From Lysinibacillus irui (GTDB lineage Bacteria > Bacillota > Bacilli > Bacillales_A > Planococcaceae): a stretch of 64,000 nt of DNA. Of this stretch, positions 41,832 to 51,305 are shown in pieces. How positions within the stretch are numbered: the first letter of the stretch is position 1; every line of letters begins with the position of its first letter. Position numbers and translations under genes: made by a program. The stretch is from assembly GCF_028877475.1 (NCBI RefSeq), contig NZ_CP113527.1:4333501-4397500 (forward strand), given 5' to 3'. A model generated the notes under the pieces. It saw only the letters and a program-made list of their open reading frames with translations. It searched no databases and was not told the origin of the DNA.

Positions 41832-42911
41832 CTAAAGCTCCCCTTCTAGAAAATTGATGATGTAGACTTCTGGTCTAGCAAGAAACTCTGTAAAGCTGCA
41901 TAAATCAGCGTATTCTTCATGCTCCACATCATAGCACCCAATTTGGCCCTTTCCATTTGGGTTCCACACTACTTCTATGTCAGAATAATTATCAACATAT
42001 GCCGAAAGTCGGAGAAGTTTTTGACGACCAAGCTTCATCTCAATTGTGTCTGTAAGCTTAAAAAACTCAATATACTGAATGTCATAATCATTTGGTGGAA
42101 GTTTAAGATACAATTTATCACCCGTTAGAAAATCGACCAATTCATCTGGTAAATTATATTTATTTAACGCATATTTTTTATTTACTATTGAATGAAGTTC
42201 CGCAGGTTCTTGTGCTTTCAAATAATTCGCTAGCTCTTCATTTTTCAAACCTACGGCAATAGTATAAGCTCTTTCTCCATTTTTCTCGGTTAAAGAGACA
42301 TCTGCACCACGTTCAACCAAATATTTCACCATAGCAATATTCCCCATGCGTGAGGCAATAGTTAACGGTGTGGCAGCATAGGGGTAAACCATGTCAGACT
42401 TTTGATAATTAATATCTGCCCCCTCATCGAGTAAATAAGTGACTGTTTTCATATCATAATTAGCTACAGCCTCACGTAATACGGCCCCACCATGTTCTTT
42501 AATATCTAGTCCGAGCTCATGAATAAGTGGGATATTTTTTTTATTCCCATAGTAGGCCTGTGAAAAGGCTCCAGAACCAACCTGATTATATCCATCTAGA
42601 TTTGCCCCTTGTTTGACAAGGTAACGGATGATATTCTCCTTACAATATCGAACAGCAACTAAAAAAGCAGGGTTTTTTTCGACATTCAAGTTGACATTAT
42701 ATTCAACTAACAGTTTTACTACATCAAATTTTTGTAAAATCAGTGCTAAGTTTAATGGACTTAACGTGGTATGCTTACTTAATATAAAATGTTCTTCAAT
42801 ATTCCAGCCCCTATTCTTTGCTACTCGTAAAGCGGTGATATTACCAGTATAAATATGCATTGCAATCTCTGGTAGCTCCTGAAATGTCCCAATATCTTTT
42901 AGCTTAATCAT
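41832..42911 (-). CDS. Ankyrin-repeat protein
   Basis: A 359-residue protein. Several ankyrin repeats span about 15-230, the clearest being TTLSPLNLALILQKFDVVKLL, KMVYPYAATPLTIASRMGN (position about 165), and IAMVKYLVERGADVSLTEKNG. A C-terminal non-ankyrin domain of about 125 residues (YALNKYNLPDELVDFLTGDK, PNDYDIQYIEFFKLTDTIEM) resembles SMI1/KNR4-like immunity or recognition domains in its hydrophobic pattern, but I cannot confirm that. There is no signal peptide. No toxin gene lies adjacent. It is a lone gene with GGAAGGGAG upstream. Confidence 0.8.
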   Translation of the reverse strand: MIKLKDIGTFQELPEIAMHIYTGNITALRVAKNRGWNIEEHFILSKHTTLSPLNLALILQKFDVVKLLVEYNVNLNVEKNPAFLVAVRYCKENIIRYLVKQGANLDGYNQVGSGAFSQAYYGNKKNIPLIHELGLDIKEHGGAVLREAVANYDMKTVTYLLDEGADINYQKSDMVYPYAATPLTIASRMGNIAMVKYLVERGADVSLTEKNGERAYTIAVGLKNEELANYLKAQEPAELHSIVNKKYALNKYNLPDELVDFLTGDKLYLKLPPNDYDIQYIEFFKLTDTIEMKLGRQKLLRLSAYVDNYSDIEVVWNPNGKGQIGCYDVEHEEYADLCSFTEFLARPEVYIINFLEGEL

Positions 42912-43093
42912 CTATTGAATGGCTCCCTTCCTACATTTACGAAAAGTATAGAAAACAACCTATAACAAAACAACAGGATATATGGCTCCAGTTTTAAAAA
43001 GATCATGATGAAGTCAAAAAGATTTATACTAATTTTTATAGTTACTTTGTTAAAATTGTGGCAAGCATTAAAAATTTCCCAGGAAAAGGCATA

Positions 43094-43132
43094 CAAAAAG
43101 AGCTCTCAATTTTAAATAGATTGAGAGCTCTT
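43094..43132 (-). terminator. Terminator after mqo
   Basis: Perfect 13-bp arms AAGAGCTCTCAAT / ATTGAGAGCTCTT and a run of T on the minus strand. Confidence 0.88.
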
Positions 43133-43138
43133 CCTTAT

Positions 43139-44620
43139 TTATTTCAAACCTAGTGCTTTATCTGTTGTTGCATTAATTTCTTTTAGAAGCTCTGGGTTTT
43201 CTGCTAAAGATAAACCATATGATGGAATCATTTCTTTAATTTTTGGTTCCCACTCTTTGATATGTTGAGGGAAACATTTATTAAGAACCTCAAGCATAAC
43301 ATGTACAGCAGTAGACGCACCTGGTGAAGCTCCGAGTAAAGCTGCAATTGAACCATCAGCAGCACTTACAACTTCCGTACCAAATTGAAGTGTACCTTTA
43401 CCGCCCGCTTCTGTATCTTTAATAACTTGTACACGTTGACCAGCAACGATAATATCCCAATCATCACTCTTCGCGTTTGGAATGAACTCACGTAACTCTT
43501 CCATACGTTGTTCTTTTGAAAGCATAAGCTGTTGGATTAAATACTTTGTTAATCCCATCTCTTTAACGCCTGCCGCTAATAAAGTTGTGATATTATGCGG
43601 TTTAACAGAAGCAAATAAATCCATATTTGAGCCTGTTTTTAAGAACTTAGGTGAGAAACCTGCGAATGGTCCAAATAGTAGTGATTTTTTATTATCAATA
43701 TAACGTGTATCAAGATGCGGTACTGACATTGGTGGAGCACCAACTTTTGCTTTTCCATACACTTTTGCATGATGCTTTTCAGCTACTTCTGGATTATTAC
43801 ATTGTAAGAATAGACCACTAATTGGGAATCCACCAATATGTTTTCCTTCAGGAATACCAGATTTTTGTAGTAATTCTAGGCTTCCTCCACCAGCTCCAAG
43901 GAAGACAAATTTCGCTGAATGATATTCCATTTTACAGCCGTCTAAATCATGCACACGTACTTCCCATGAACCATCACTAGTTTGTTTTAAACTTTCAACA
44001 CTGTGTTTGTAGTTCACATCTACATCTTGTGCTTTTAAGTGGTCAATTAACATACGTGTTAAAGCACCAAAGTTAACATCTGTACCAGTGTCAATTTTCG
44101 TTGCAGCAATATCTTCACCAGCTGGACGATTTTCCATAATAAGTGGAATCCATTTTTTTAGTGTTTCAGGATCTTTTGAGAATTCCATTCCTTCAAATAA
44201 AGGATTTTTTGTCATCGTTTCATGACGTCTTTTTAGAAACTCAACATTTTCTTTCCCTTGTACTAAACTCATATGTGGTAAAGGCATAATGAAGTCTTGT
44301 GGATTATTGATCAGCTTATTGTTTACAAGATACGACCAAAATTGTCTTGAAACATGGAACTGTTCATTAACATTAATCGCTTTTTTGATATCGATTGATC
44401 CGTCTTTTTTCTCTGAAGTGTAGTTCAGCTCACATAGTGCAGCATGTCCAGTTCCAGCATTATTCAATTCGTGAGAACTTTCCTCGCCTGCTTTCTCAAG
44501 CTTTTCAAACACTGTAATTTTCCAATCTGGTGCTAATTCTTTGAGTAATGTTCCCAAAGTTGCACTCATGATTCCGGCACCAATTAAGATAACATCTGAT
44601 TTAATTTGTCTGTTACTCAT
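43139..44620 (-). CDS. mqo: Malate:quinone oxidoreductase
   Basis: A 493-residue FAD-dependent, membrane-associated dehydrogenase that oxidises malate to oxaloacetate and reduces quinone, bypassing NAD-malate dehydrogenase in the citric acid cycle. The FAD-binding loop is [17 protein letters not shown] near the N-terminus, with [30 protein letters not shown] typical of Mqo (given as about residues 39-68), and the C-terminal [29 protein letters not shown]. Length is usual for the family. Start ATG has AAGGAAGG. It is monocistronic. Confidence 0.95.
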   Translation of the reverse strand: MSNRQIKSDVILIGAGIMSATLGTLLKELAPDWKITVFEKLEKAGEESSHELNNAGTGHAALCELNYTSEKKDGSIDIKKAINVNEQFHVSRQFWSYLVNNKLINNPQDFIMPLPHMSLVQGKENVEFLKRRHETMTKNPLFEGMEFSKDPETLKKWIPLIMENRPAGEDIAATKIDTGTDVNFGALTRMLIDHLKAQDVDVNYKHSVESLKQTSDGSWEVRVHDLDGCKMEYHSAKFVFLGAGGGSLELLQKSGIPEGKHIGGFPISGLFLQCNNPEVAEKHHAKVYGKAKVGAPPMSVPHLDTRYIDNKKSLLFGPFAGFSPKFLKTGSNMDLFASVKPHNITTLLAAGVKEMGLTKYLIQQLMLSKEQRMEELREFIPNAKSDDWDIIVAGQRVQVIKDTEAGGKGTLQFGTEVVSAADGSIAALLGASPGASTAVHVMLEVLNKCFPQHIKEWEPKIKEMIPSYGLSLAENPELLKEINATTDKALGLK

Positions 44621-45008
44621 TTTTACCTTCCTTATATATTAAGATTTGCAGAAAGGATGTAAGCACTCCTGCTTTAGAAGTACTGTAAGCCATGGAGCAA
44701 CCTCGGAGCACACCATTTCTGTATCAATTATTACCTTATTGCAGTTTATCACAATTAGTTCAAGAATAAAATATCAACTATTTATATGAGAGTTATCCGC
44801 TTTTTTCGAGTCTTTCTGTTCATAATTCAAGCAAAAAACTCACTTTTTCTTACGGATAAAACTAGGATTATTTAAGCTTTTTGGAATAATCGGCCTAAAA
44901 ATGGTTGACATTTTCATAAAAAATAGGTTCTTTTTTTATTATATCTATATAATAACATAAAATTAGGGAGCTCGTCTTGTTTCTGAACTAACTCCCTACT
45001 CCTTAAGT
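44621..45008. other. 388-bp gap upstream of mqo, leader with hairpin
   Basis: No gene is supported here. On the minus strand, about 40-60 nt before mqo, arms 44662-44669 and 44677-44684 can pair over 8 positions (two G-U), around loop TGCTTTA. The rest is AT-rich. It holds the upstream promoter of mqo (not clearly assignable) and the terminator of the nucleotidyltransferase gene. Confidence 0.4.
44959..44998 (-). terminator. Terminator after the nucleotidyltransferase gene
   Basis: Arms TAGGGAG and CTCCCTA with a 21-nt loop, then ATTTTATG on the minus strand. Confidence 0.6.
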
Positions 45009-45779
45009 TTAATCATCGATCGGACTTTTCATTTGCCAGCCATCTATATGAAAACCACCCATTTTTTTGAGTACATAATTGACTAATGCTTCAAATAACT
45101 CCATCTTCTTTTGAGCATCATCTTCTTGCATTGCTTTCATAAAAGATTTTTTAAAGTCATCATCTGGAAATGCTGTCTTACAATATTTTTGTAGATACAG
45201 TGGATCTTCAAGATACGCACAGATTTGATAAGAAGGTATCATTTCTAAATTCAAAAAGTGACAGTACTCCGTAAACAAATTAGCTAATTCGTTATGGTAC
45301 GTAAAGGTAAAGTCTTTCCTATCTTGTTCATAACAGTCCTTTAAATTATCTAATGCATCCCATAATCCGTATTTTTTTATTTCTAAGACAGTTTTATTCA
45401 CTTTCTTATATCTTTTGCTTAGCCACTCTTCTGCTTCATATTTCAGGTCTTTTATTATTCCAGTATAATCATATAAAATTCTACCTGTTTTAAATTGCAC
45501 CATCGACATAGTTCTACGCTTGTTAAAATCATCTAGGAAATACCGACGAATTTGACTTGGAGGATTAGCAAAGTATTCAATTAGAAACCCATTAATCACT
45601 CGATTGCCTCTTTCCCGCCATGCCACATCTTCTGCCAAAATAATATGTACATCGATGTCAGATCGCTTAGAGGGATTCCCCGTAACATAACTCCCACAAA
45701 CAAGCGCTCCTATAACCTCATCTCTGTCTTGCCAATCTTTTAAGAACGTTTCTAGTGCTGTTTTCCATTTGTCCAACAA
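45009..45779 (-). CDS. Nucleotidyltransferase-domain protein (aminoglycoside-type fold)
   Basis: A 256-residue pol-beta-superfamily nucleotidyltransferase. The active-site pattern is complete: GALVCGSYVTGNPSKRSDIDVHIIL, that is GSY-x11-DxD, with a third acidic residue near NGFLIEYF. The C-terminal helical part (about 140-250) resembles those of Bacillus proteins annotated as aminoglycoside-adenylyltransferase-like, but a resistance role cannot be claimed. The start is TTG with AAAGGGA 8 nt upstream. Monocistronic. Confidence 0.78.
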   Translation of the reverse strand: MLDKWKTALETFLKDWQDRDEVIGALVCGSYVTGNPSKRSDIDVHIILAEDVAWRERGNRVINGFLIEYFANPPSQIRRYFLDDFNKRRTMSMVQFKTGRILYDYTGIIKDLKYEAEEWLSKRYKKVNKTVLEIKKYGLWDALDNLKDCYEQDRKDFTFTYHNELANLFTEYCHFLNLEMIPSYQICAYLEDPLYLQKYCKTAFPDDDFKKSFMKAMQEDDAQKKMELFEALVNYVLKKMGGFHIDGWQMKSPIDD

Positions 45780-45861
45780 TTAATCAATCCCTTTTGTAAT
45801 TTTTTAATAGTATTATTTTTTTCTTCAGTCATTCCCTATTTCTATAATAGAGTTCATTGAA

Positions 45862-45895
45862 TAAAAAAACCGTACTCTCTTTCAAGTACGGTTCT
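45862..45895 (-). terminator. Terminator after the single-TM small protein
   Basis: Arms AACCGTACT and AGTACGGTT with an 8-nt loop; seven T follow on the minus strand. Confidence 0.88.
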
Positions 45896-45898
45896 TAG

Positions 45899-46048
45899 TT
45901 AAAATAAACTTGATAAAAATGTTTGCATAGATGTTGGTAATAGCTGATAGAACAGTCCTTCATATTTAATATCGAGTACGCCCGCAATGATGATAATAAC
46001 GATTATGAAAAATAAAAGAATTTTCTTATTTTTAGAAGTCCACTTCAA
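45899..46048 (-). CDS. Small single-TM protein
   Basis: A 49-residue protein. A basic N-terminus (WTSKNKK) leads into a strongly hydrophobic helix (ILLFFIIVIIIIAGVLDI) and a short soluble tail ending QTFLSSLF. TTG at 46048 is 8 nt from GGGGAG and is preferred over the longer frame, whose upstream part has no site. A terminator follows directly. Orientation with the N-terminus inside is predicted from the positive residues. No family recognised. Confidence 0.55.
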   Translation of the reverse strand: MKWTSKNKKILLFFIIVIIIIAGVLDIKYEGLFYQLLPTSMQTFLSSLF

Positions 46049-46204
46049 TAGATTCACTCCCCTGACTTTATAGTAAGCATGTTCAGTATAGATGGGTTTA
46101 TATAAAGTAGTCATCCCTAATTTATAGTTGTCAATTAATTTTATAATGTCACATAAATTAAAATAATACGGTAAAATCGATCATTATGTAAGAAAGGAAT
46201 GACT

Positions 46205-46696
46205 ATGGTAAATTTTAAATCTTTTCGTGGTGTGATAACAAACATAAATAATTTTCCTGTAGGACAAAATGGGGACCGAGATGGCTGTTATAAAATGATG
46301 ACTGTAGAAGATGGAACTGGTGGAGTCGTAAATTTTATCATTTCTCCTTCTACTTATTTTGTAAATCAAGAAATCGTTACAACAGGTCAATGGGTTACAG
46401 GTTATTATGATGGTGATGCACCAGTACCAATGATTTATCCACCGCAATATCGTGCATTGATTGTTGTCAAAGAAAGTAATTATCAAAATGTTAAGGTGGA
46501 CTATTTTAATAACCAATTAGTTAGTAATGATGGACAATTACAATTAAATCTTTCATCTACTACTATTATTTCACTTAAAAACGGTCAACCTTTTTCAAAT
46601 AATCCAGCTAATCGCAACCTCATTGTCATTTATGGTCCTACTACTAGAAGTATTCCTGCGCAAACTTCACCATATGAAATCATTGTTTGGTGTTAG
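46205..46696 (+). CDS. Conserved hypothetical protein
   Basis: A 163-residue soluble protein rich in Asn, Thr and Val, mainly beta by pattern (FRGVITNINNFPVGQNGDRD, YKMMTVEDGTGGVVNFIISP, QWVTGYYDGDAPVPMIYPPQ), with a Cys at the very C-terminus. The opening looks like an OB-fold nucleic-acid-binding barrel (a strand RGVITNI, then EDGTGGVVNF), but that is a weak impression. The ATG at 46205 is chosen because AGAAAGGA is 8 nt before it and abuts the ATG at 46199. Function unknown. Confidence 0.68.
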   Translation: MVNFKSFRGVITNINNFPVGQNGDRDGCYKMMTVEDGTGGVVNFIISPSTYFVNQEIVTTGQWVTGYYDGDAPVPMIYPPQYRALIVVKESNYQNVKVDYFNNQLVSNDGQLQLNLSSTTIISLKNGQPFSNNPANRNLIVIYGPTTRSIPAQTSPYEIIVWC

Positions 46697-46714
46697 TTAC
46701 ATCACTAAAATGAT

Positions 46715-46751
46715 AAACGGCTTAGTTCCCTCTTTATGGGTGTAAGCCGTT
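46715..46751 (+). terminator. Hairpin after the 46205 gene
   Basis: Arms AACGGCTTA and TAAGCCGTT with an 18-nt loop; the following T tract is short. Confidence 0.6.
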
Positions 46752-46762
46752 CATATTTGTCA

Positions 46763-47047
46763 TTATCTATTCATATCATTTTTCATTTCATGCAATTGCT
46801 GTTTAATCTGATCCAAATATTCTTTATTTTGCTGAACAGTATCTAAATGTTCACCATATTGCTCTGCATTAAAACGAGCATTTTCTGCATGCTTAATTTG
46901 GTTAAAGGCATGCTCTATTGCTATTTCTTCTGGATGTGACTTTGCATGCTTTAACATGCGATCAGCCTTTTGTACAGAATTACTAAACAATGTACTAGGA
47001 TGATCCTGCTTCCAACTTGTATCTGAGTGTTTAGCCAATTGATACAT
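46763..47047 (-). CDS. Small helical hypothetical protein
   Basis: A 94-residue protein rich in Lys, His, Glu and Gln with long amphipathic helices (SVQKADRMLKHAKSHPEE, HLDTVQQNKEYLDQIKQQ). GGAAGGGAAG precedes the ATG. There is no signal peptide or membrane segment. The composition and lone-gene context near a spore-protein gene recall small sporulation proteins, but I cannot name a family. Confidence 0.65.
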   Translation of the reverse strand: MYQLAKHSDTSWKQDHPSTLFSNSVQKADRMLKHAKSHPEEIAIEHAFNQIKHAENARFNAEQYGEHLDTVQQNKEYLDQIKQQLHEMKNDMNR

Positions 47048-47148
47048 CTTCCCTTCCTAAAGAAATTTCATTGTTCTAAAAGTAGTATTATGAATTGCTT
47101 AGGAAATATGTATGGAAGAAAATTAAAAAACAGTATTTCCCAGGACAT

Positions 47149-47177
47149 AAAAAGAACTAAGGCTAAATCCTTAGTTC
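47149..47177 (-). terminator. Terminator after the SASP-like gene
   Basis: Arms GAACTAAGG and CCTTAGTTC, 6-nt loop, then five T on the minus strand. Confidence 0.88.
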
Positions 47178-47211
47178 CTCTCAATGTGTTGAATAGATAG
47201 TCAAATATAAA

Positions 47212-47424
47212 CTAGTGCCACGCAGTTCTCTCACTAACCGGTTGTTTGATACCTGTTTTTCCTTGCGTTTCAGCAAAGTTCTTGACCTGTGATGAAGCCG
47301 CATCAAGCCCAAATTCAGCACCAAACTCTTCCTGAGGAAGTTTCTGACGCTGCTGAATTGATTGCTTTGCACTTCTCGTTCCATTTGCTTTTGCATTGTT
47401 ACGATTTGTTTTCATATTTGACAT
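47212..47424 (-). CDS. Probable gamma-type small acid-soluble spore protein
   Basis: A 70-residue hydrophilic protein, rich in Gln, Asn, Lys and Ala and lacking Cys and most bulky residues apart from Phe. The segment QEEFGAEFGLDAAS resembles the EFGTEFASET repeat of gamma-type SASP, which in spores is stored and then degraded by the GPR protease to supply amino acids. Only one such segment is present, and true SspE has two or three. ATG at 47424 has GGAGG at 6 nt; the ATG at 47430 abuts it. Forespore expression is expected, but I saw no convincing sigma-G promoter. Confidence 0.5.
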   Translation of the reverse strand: MSNMKTNRNNAKANGTRSAKQSIQQRQKLPQEEFGAEFGLDAASSQVKNFAETQGKTGIKQPVSERTAWH

Positions 47425-47581
47425 AACCATCCTCCATCGATTATTTGAAAAGTTTCAAAACCGTTTATTTGGTTTTTTAAACTTCTCACTCTAAAGTTTG
47501 TCCATCGAGGAATAAAAGAATGTGCATTAAATTTTCTATTTAGCTAAGGATAATGTTGAGGCTTTTTCAATGTTAAGTCGC

Positions 47582-47611
47582 TTGCAATCTTATTTTCTTT
47601 CTGACTATAAT
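47582..47611 (+). promoter_or_regulatory. Promoter of the gnt operon
   Basis: TTGCAA (47582-47587), 18-bp spacer, TATAAT (47606-47611). The operator begins at the last base of the -10. Confidence 0.75.
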
Positions 47612-47627
47612 ACTTGTATACAAGTAT
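47610..47627 (+). promoter_or_regulatory. GntR operator
   Basis: ATACTTGTATACAAGTAT is a perfect 18-bp palindrome, the same sequence that I know as the gnt operator of B. subtilis, lying over the transcription start. Gluconate releases GntR from it. Confidence 0.93.
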
Positions 47628-47651
47628 ACTCTGGATCGAAAAGGTGATATT

Positions 47652-48383
47652 ATGAGCGAATTAAAGGATTACTTATATCCACAAAAATGGCTTTCTAAGG
47701 CTTCAACAGGCGATCGCGTAGCATATGAACTTAGAATGCGTATTATTTCAGGATTAATTGAAAGCGGTACCATTCTTTCTGAAAATAAACTTGCAGCAGA
47801 TTTTGAAGTAAGTCGTTCGCCCATTCGTGAAGCATTAAGAATATTAGCGGCTGAAAATATCATTCGATTAGAAAAAATGGGTGCTGTTGTCCTTGGTTTA
47901 TCGGAAAAAGAGATTGAAGAAATTTATGATGTTCGATTGCTGATTGAAACATTTGTGTTTGAACGTCTTATAAAAATGGATACAACTAACTTAGCGCTAG
48001 AGCTTAGCAAAACATTAGAAATGATGAAGGTTGCCATTAAATATAACGATGCAGACGAATTTTCTTATCAGGATATTATGTTCCACGAGGCAATTATTCG
48101 CTCCATCGGACATTCCTATATCACCATGATTTGGAATAATTTAAAACCAGTAATGGAAGGCTTAATTTTATTATCAATGCGTATGCGCTTTAAAGAAAAA
48201 TATGAGGATTTTACTCGCATTGTGAAAAATCACGAACTCTATATTGATGCTATTAGAGCCAAAGATCGAGAGCTTATGATCAAATCCTTACATGAAAATT
48301 TTGATGATGTTCAAGGCAAGGTAGAAGACCTATGGCGGTCACAGCAAATGCTATCTAAAGGGGTTGAGCCACAAAATGACTAA
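47652..48383 (+). CDS. gntR: Gluconate operon transcriptional repressor
   Basis: A 243-residue FadR-subfamily GntR repressor. The winged helix is at about 20-85 (VAYELRMRIISGLIESGTIL, ENKLAADFEVSRSPIREALRIL, AENIIRLEKMGAVVLGLSEKE), then the all-helical FCD ligand domain with likely metal-ligand Asp/His (YDVRLLIETFVFERL, MFHEAIIRSIGHSY, NHELYIDAI). It ends inside the first codons of gntK. Its operator lies at its own promoter, and a cre lies inside the gene. Confidence 0.95.
   Translation: MSELKDYLYPQKWLSKASTGDRVAYELRMRIISGLIESGTILSENKLAADFEVSRSPIREALRILAAENIIRLEKMGAVVLGLSEKEIEEIYDVRLLIETFVFERLIKMDTTNLALELSKTLEMMKVAIKYNDADEFSYQDIMFHEAIIRSIGHSYITMIWNNLKPVMEGLILLSMRMRFKEKYEDFTRIVKNHELYIDAIRAKDRELMIKSLHENFDDVQGKVEDLWRSQQMLSKGVEPQND
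47757..47772 (+). promoter_or_regulatory. cre site for CcpA inside gntR
   Basis: ATTGAAAGCGGTACCA fits the WTGNAARCGNWWWCA consensus at 14 of 15 positions and, as I recall, equals the cre within gntR of B. subtilis. CcpA-HPr(Ser-P) bound there would block transcription when glucose is present. Confidence 0.88.
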
Positions 48384-49917
48384 CTATATGTTAGGTGTTG
48401 ATATAGGGACTACTAGTACAAAAGCTGTGTTATTTAGTGAACAAGGTAAGGTTATTCAACAAGAAAATATAGGGTATCCATTATATACGCCTGATATTTC
48501 AACAGCTGAACAAAATCCAGAAGAGATTTTTCAAGCTGTACTGCAAGCCATTTCTAACATTATGAAAGTCCATTCAGATAAATCATTATTATTTGTGTCC
48601 TTTAGCAGTGCTATGCATAGTGTAATCGCTATAGACGAAAATGATTTACCGTTAACACCTGTTATCACATGGGCAGATAATCGTAGTGAAGCTTGGGCAC
48701 ATAAAATTAAAGATGACTGGAATGGTCATGAAATTTATAAAAGAACAGGTACACCTATTCACCCAATGTCACCTCTAAGCAAAATTACTTGGCTTGTGCA
48801 TGAACATCCTGAAATCGCGTGCAAAACAAAGAAATATATCGGTATTAAAGAATACATTTTTAAAAAATTCTTTAATCAATATGTCGTCGATTATTCATTA
48901 GCCTCGTGTATGGGCATGATGAATCTCCACACATTAGATTGGGACGAAGAAGCGTTAACTGTTGCCGGTATTTCGAGAGCACAATTGTCGACACTCGTAC
49001 CAACAACTCAATTATTTTCGAACTGCAATGACCTTTTAGCTAAACAAATTGGTATTGACCCACAAACACCTTTTATCATTGGTGCAAGTGATGGCGTACT
49101 TTCTAATCTAGGTGTGAATGCCATTCGAGAAGGTGAAATTGCTGTCACAATTGGGACAAGTGGTGCTATTCGCACTATTATTGATAAGCCTAAAACTGAT
49201 GTGAAAGGTAGAATTTTCTGCTATGCCTTAACAGAGAATCATTGGGTCATTGGTGGACCTGTAAACAATGGCGGTATGGTACTTCGCTGGATTCGGGATG
49301 AATTTGCTTCATCTGAAATTGAAACAGCCAAAAGACTCGGGATTGATCCATATGAAGTATTGACCAAAATTGCAGAACGTGTAAGACCGGGTGCTGATGG
49401 ATTGCTATTCCATCCGTATTTATCGGGTGAACGTGCACCTTTATGGAATCCAGATGTACGTGGATCATTTTTTGGTTTAACCATGTCGCATAAAAAAGAA
49501 CATATGATACGAGCAGCTCTTGAAGGGGTTATCTACAATTTATATACCGTCTATTTAGCATTGCTCGAGTGTATGGAAACTCCCGTAACTCGTATTCAAG
49601 CGACAGGTGGTTTTTCACGCTCTGAGATTTGGAGACAAATGATGGCTGATATTTTTGAATCGGAAGTAGTTGTCCCTGAAAGTTATGAGAGCTCCTGTCT
49701 TGGTGCTTGTATTTTAGGTTTATATGCTATCGGAAAAATCGATTCCTTTGACATTGTCGCTGATATGATTGGTGACACTTATAAACATACACCTATCGAA
49801 GATGCAGCAAAAGAATATAGACAGCTACTCCCTATTTTCATTCGTTTATCCAGGGTGTTAGCAGATGATTATGCATCCATTGCTCAATATCAAAGGAGCT
49901 TAATTAAGCCCGACTAA
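48376..49917 (+). CDS. gntK: Gluconokinase
   Basis: A 513-residue FGGY-family kinase that phosphorylates gluconate to 6-phosphogluconate. The N-terminal phosphate loop is VDIGTTSTKAVLF, followed by VIDEND-type contacts (SSAMHSVIA), ITWADNRSEAWA and the C-terminal FGGY signature-like TGGFSRSEIWRQMMADIFE with ESSCLGACILG. Length matches B. subtilis GntK (513). The ATG at 48376 is 12 nt from AAAGGGG; the frame is open to 48364. Translation is coupled to gntR. Confidence 0.93.
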   Translation: MTNYMLGVDIGTTSTKAVLFSEQGKVIQQENIGYPLYTPDISTAEQNPEEIFQAVLQAISNIMKVHSDKSLLFVSFSSAMHSVIAIDENDLPLTPVITWADNRSEAWAHKIKDDWNGHEIYKRTGTPIHPMSPLSKITWLVHEHPEIACKTKKYIGIKEYIFKKFFNQYVVDYSLASCMGMMNLHTLDWDEEALTVAGISRAQLSTLVPTTQLFSNCNDLLAKQIGIDPQTPFIIGASDGVLSNLGVNAIREGEIAVTIGTSGAIRTIIDKPKTDVKGRIFCYALTENHWVIGGPVNNGGMVLRWIRDEFASSEIETAKRLGIDPYEVLTKIAERVRPGADGLLFHPYLSGERAPLWNPDVRGSFFGLTMSHKKEHMIRAALEGVIYNLYTVYLALLECMETPVTRIQATGGFSRSEIWRQMMADIFESEVVVPESYESSCLGACILGLYAIGKIDSFDIVADMIGDTYKHTPIEDAAKEYRQLLPIFIRLSRVLADDYASIAQYQRSLIKPD

Positions 49918-49932
49918 AGAGGAGGAGAATAC

Positions 49933-51279
49933 ATGCCATTAATTATTGTAGGTATTGGTATTATCGCACTGTTAATTTTAATAATGGGCTTTAAATTAAA
50001 TACGTTTATCTCATTAATTATCGTTTCATTTGGAGTGGCATTGGCTCTTGGGATGCCTTTAGATGGCATCGTGAAGACGATTGAAGCAGGATTAGGCGGT
50101 ACATTAGGTCATTTAGCATTAATATTTGGACTTGGAGCTATGCTAGGGAAACTAATTGCTGATTCAGGAGGGGCACAGCGTATTGCCATGACCCTTGTTA
50201 ATAAATTTGGGGAAAAGAATATCCAATGGGCTGTTGTAGCGGCATCCTTTATTATCGGTATAGCTCTTTTCTTTGAAGTAGGATTAGTGCTATTAATCCC
50301 TATAGTCTTCGCTATTTCAAGACAATTAAAGGTTTCTATTTTATATTTAGGAATTCCTATGACTGCAGCATTATCTGTTACACACGGATTTTTACCACCT
50401 CATCCAGGACCAACTGTCATCGCTGGTGAATTCGGGGCAAACATTGGTGAAGTTTTACTTTATGGATTTATCATCGCCATTCCGACCGTTATTTTAGCAG
50501 GGCCGCTATTCACAAAATTAGCGAAAAGGTTAGTGCCTGAATCATTCAACAAAACTGGTAATATCGCTTCTCTTGGTGAACAAAAAACATTTGAACTAGA
50601 GGATACACCTAGTTTTAGTATCAGTGTTTTCACTGCACTACTACCTGTTATTTTAATGTCTATCGCTACTATTATTACACTGCTACAAAAAACAATAGGC
50701 TTTGAAGATAATGGCTTCTTAGCAGGAATCCGCTTCATCGGTGAAGCTGGTACATCCATGTTAATCTCCTTACTAGTGGCTACCTATACGATGGGAATCG
50801 CAAGAAACATTCCTATTAAACAGGTCATGGAATCATGTACTACAGCAATTACTCATATCGGCATGATGCTCTTAATAATTGGTGGAGGGGGCGCCTTCAA
50901 GCAGGTATTAATCGATGGTGGTGTTGGGGATTACGTTGCTGAGTTATTCCATGGAACTACCTTATCACCGATCTTACTTGCTTGGATTATCGCCGCTATT
51001 TTACGTATTTCATTGGGATCAGCTACCGTTGCTGCTTTAACAACAGCTGGGTTAGTCATTCCAATGTTAGGTCAAAGCGATGTAAACCTTGCCTTGGTCG
51101 TATTGGCAACGGGGGCAGGAAGCTTAATTGCTTCACATGTCAATGATGCTGGTTTCTGGATGTTTAAAGAGTATTTTGGGCTGAGCATGAAGGAAACCTT
51201 TGCTACATGGACACTACTCGAAACAATAGTATCTGTGGCTGGTTTAGGATTTATTTTATTACTTAGTTTATTTGTTTAA
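49933..51279 (+). CDS. gntP: Gluconate permease
   Basis: A 448-residue GntP-family symporter with about 12-14 hydrophobic segments. Conserved family sequences are ALIFGLGAMLGKLIADSGGAQRIA near residue 60, VTHGFLPPHPGPTVIA, LIIGGGGAFKQVLIDGGVGDY and GSLIASHVNDAGFWMFKEYFG. It imports gluconate for GntK. The start follows gntK by 15 nt with GAGGAGG. Confidence 0.95.
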   Translation: MPLIIVGIGIIALLILIMGFKLNTFISLIIVSFGVALALGMPLDGIVKTIEAGLGGTLGHLALIFGLGAMLGKLIADSGGAQRIAMTLVNKFGEKNIQWAVVAASFIIGIALFFEVGLVLLIPIVFAISRQLKVSILYLGIPMTAALSVTHGFLPPHPGPTVIAGEFGANIGEVLLYGFIIAIPTVILAGPLFTKLAKRLVPESFNKTGNIASLGEQKTFELEDTPSFSISVFTALLPVILMSIATIITLLQKTIGFEDNGFLAGIRFIGEAGTSMLISLLVATYTMGIARNIPIKQVMESCTTAITHIGMMLLIIGGGGAFKQVLIDGGVGDYVAELFHGTTLSPILLAWIIAAILRISLGSATVAALTTAGLVIPMLGQSDVNLALVVLATGAGSLIASHVNDAGFWMFKEYFGLSMKETFATWTLLETIVSVAGLGFILLLSLFV

Positions 51280-51305
51280 GAAATGTATAAAAAGGAGCGG
51301 GCACA

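Noticed and set aside
47425-47651. Sigma-G promoter for the SASP-like gene
   Set aside because: No pair of GHATR and CATnnTA elements with proper spacing was found by eye.
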